A stretch of DNA of 64,000 nucleotides from Ianthella basta (taxonomy: Eukaryota; Porifera; Demospongiae; Verongiida; Ianthellidae), in NCBI GenBank assembly GCA_964019415.1, contig OZ025882.1, positions 7,282,264 through 7,346,263 on the forward strand, written 5' to 3'. The notes beneath the pieces are model-generated. The model searched no databases. It was not told the DNA's origin and saw nothing but the letters and a program-made list of their open reading frames with translations. Of the stretch, positions 63,331 to 64,000 are shown in pieces. Position 1 is the stretch's first letter. Each line of letters begins with the position of its first letter. A program made the translations under genes and the position numbers.

Positions 63331-64000
63331 TATGACAAGGTAAGATTTGGTAAGATTTGTTAAAATATGACAAGTATTATGCGGCAAGATTTCGCAAGAT
63401 ATGACAAGGTAATATTTGGCAAGATATGGCAAGATATGACAAGGTAATGTTTGGCAAGATTTTGCAAGATATGACAAGGTAAGATTTGGCAAGATTAGTC
63501 AAGATATGACAAGATAAGATTTGGCAAGATTTGGAAAGATTTGGAAAGATATGACAAGGTAAGATTCGGCAAGATTTGGCAAGATTAGGCAAGATATGAC
63601 AAGATAAGATTAAGCAAGATTTGGCAAGATATGAAAAGGTAAGATTTGGCAAGATTTGGCAAGGAATGACAAGGTAATATTTGGCAAGATTAGGCAAGAT
63701 ATGAAAAAGTAAGATTAAGCAAGATTTGGTAAGATATGACAAGGGAAGATTAGTCAAGATTTGGCAAGATATGACAAGGAAAGATTAAGCAAGATTTGGT
63801 AAGAAATGACAAGTTAAGATTTGGCAAGATTTGGCAAGATATGACAAGGTATGATTCGGCAAGATTTGGCAAGATATGACAAGGTAAGATTAGTCAAGAT
63901 TAGGCAAGATACGACAAGGTAAGATTTAACAAGATTAGGCAACATATGACAAGGTAAGATTTGGCAAGATTTGGCAAGATATGACAAGGTAAGATAAAGT

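Larger units (their letters stand above)
42368..64000 (-). repeat. Satellite B, segment 5 (to window end)
   Basis: 21.6 kb of 35-bp-type satellite has no single-copy interruption. It divides into successive HOR blocks listed separately. Toward the end (from about 55 kb) units with AGATTCGGCA, AGATCTGACA and AGATGTGACA become common and spacing variants increase. The array continues past the window end. No gene is visible. Confidence 0.96.

Noticed and set aside
12343-63757. Long - strand open frames in satellite B (up to about 297 codons)
   Set aside because: They are 35-residue periodic products of the 35-bp unit, open in all - frames; no known domain and no gene structure.
12349-64000. TTAGG strings suggesting insect-type telomeric repeats
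   Set aside because: TTAGG occurs once in some units as part of AGATTAGGCA and is never in tandem.
1-64000. CRISPR array
   Set aside because: Repeats are contiguous without unique spacers, and the LINE and other elements indicate a eukaryotic genome.

Overview
This window is almost entirely tandemly repeated, non-coding eukaryotic satellite DNA. It carries a few transposable-element insertions and one complete two-ORF non-LTR retrotransposon. The LINE, the LTR remnant, the ribozyme-bearing fold-back element and the megasatellite point to a metazoan, probably an invertebrate, in a heterochromatic (pericentromeric or subtelomeric) region. The species cannot be fixed from the sequence, and no host gene is visible.

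Layout. (A) 1-12348 is a strictly 10-bp satellite whose + strand reads TGCCTCATCT with variants such as TGCTATTTCT, TGCAATATCT and TGCTTCATCT. It is broken by a single-copy stretch (about 8528-8880) and by a 235-bp solo-LTR-like insertion (10135-10369). (B) At 12329-12365 a near-perfect palindrome marks a polarity flip. From there to 64000 the array is a related satellite on the opposite strand. Its 35-bp unit is three decamers of the A family (AGATTTGGCA, AGATTTGGCA, AGATATGACA) plus a pentamer AGGTA, with 25-bp and longer variants. Both satellites share the decamer core AGATnnnGCA, so they have a common origin. Satellite B is organised in successive blocks of higher-order repeats (HORs) of about 0.7 to 4.5 kb.

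Insertions in B. A CR1/L2-like LINE occupies 16791-20775, with ORF1 and ORF2 overlapping by ATGA, a short 3' UTR and an (AAT)n tail. An HOR copy without the element preserves the exact empty site at 22663/22664. An unclassified 228-bp insertion with a 9-bp target duplication lies at 23901-24128. A 240-bp fold-back element with a 13-bp target duplication lies at 41031-41270. A 656-bp fold-back element at 41712-42367 has 208-bp arms. Each of those arms encodes a hammerhead self-cleaving ribozyme with every conserved core residue and paired stems I, II and III. The smaller fold-back carries degenerate hammerhead-like cores.

All long open frames outside the LINE are by-products of stop-free repeats: each satellite is open in all three frames of its pyrimidine-rich strand (+ in A, - in B). 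They are not annotated as genes. The most unusual items are the divergent pair of hammerhead ribozymes, the polarity-flip junction linking two sister satellites, the datable LINE insertion with an L1-like YY1-type motif at its 5' end, and the splice-donor-like sequence repeated in nearly every unit of satellite B.
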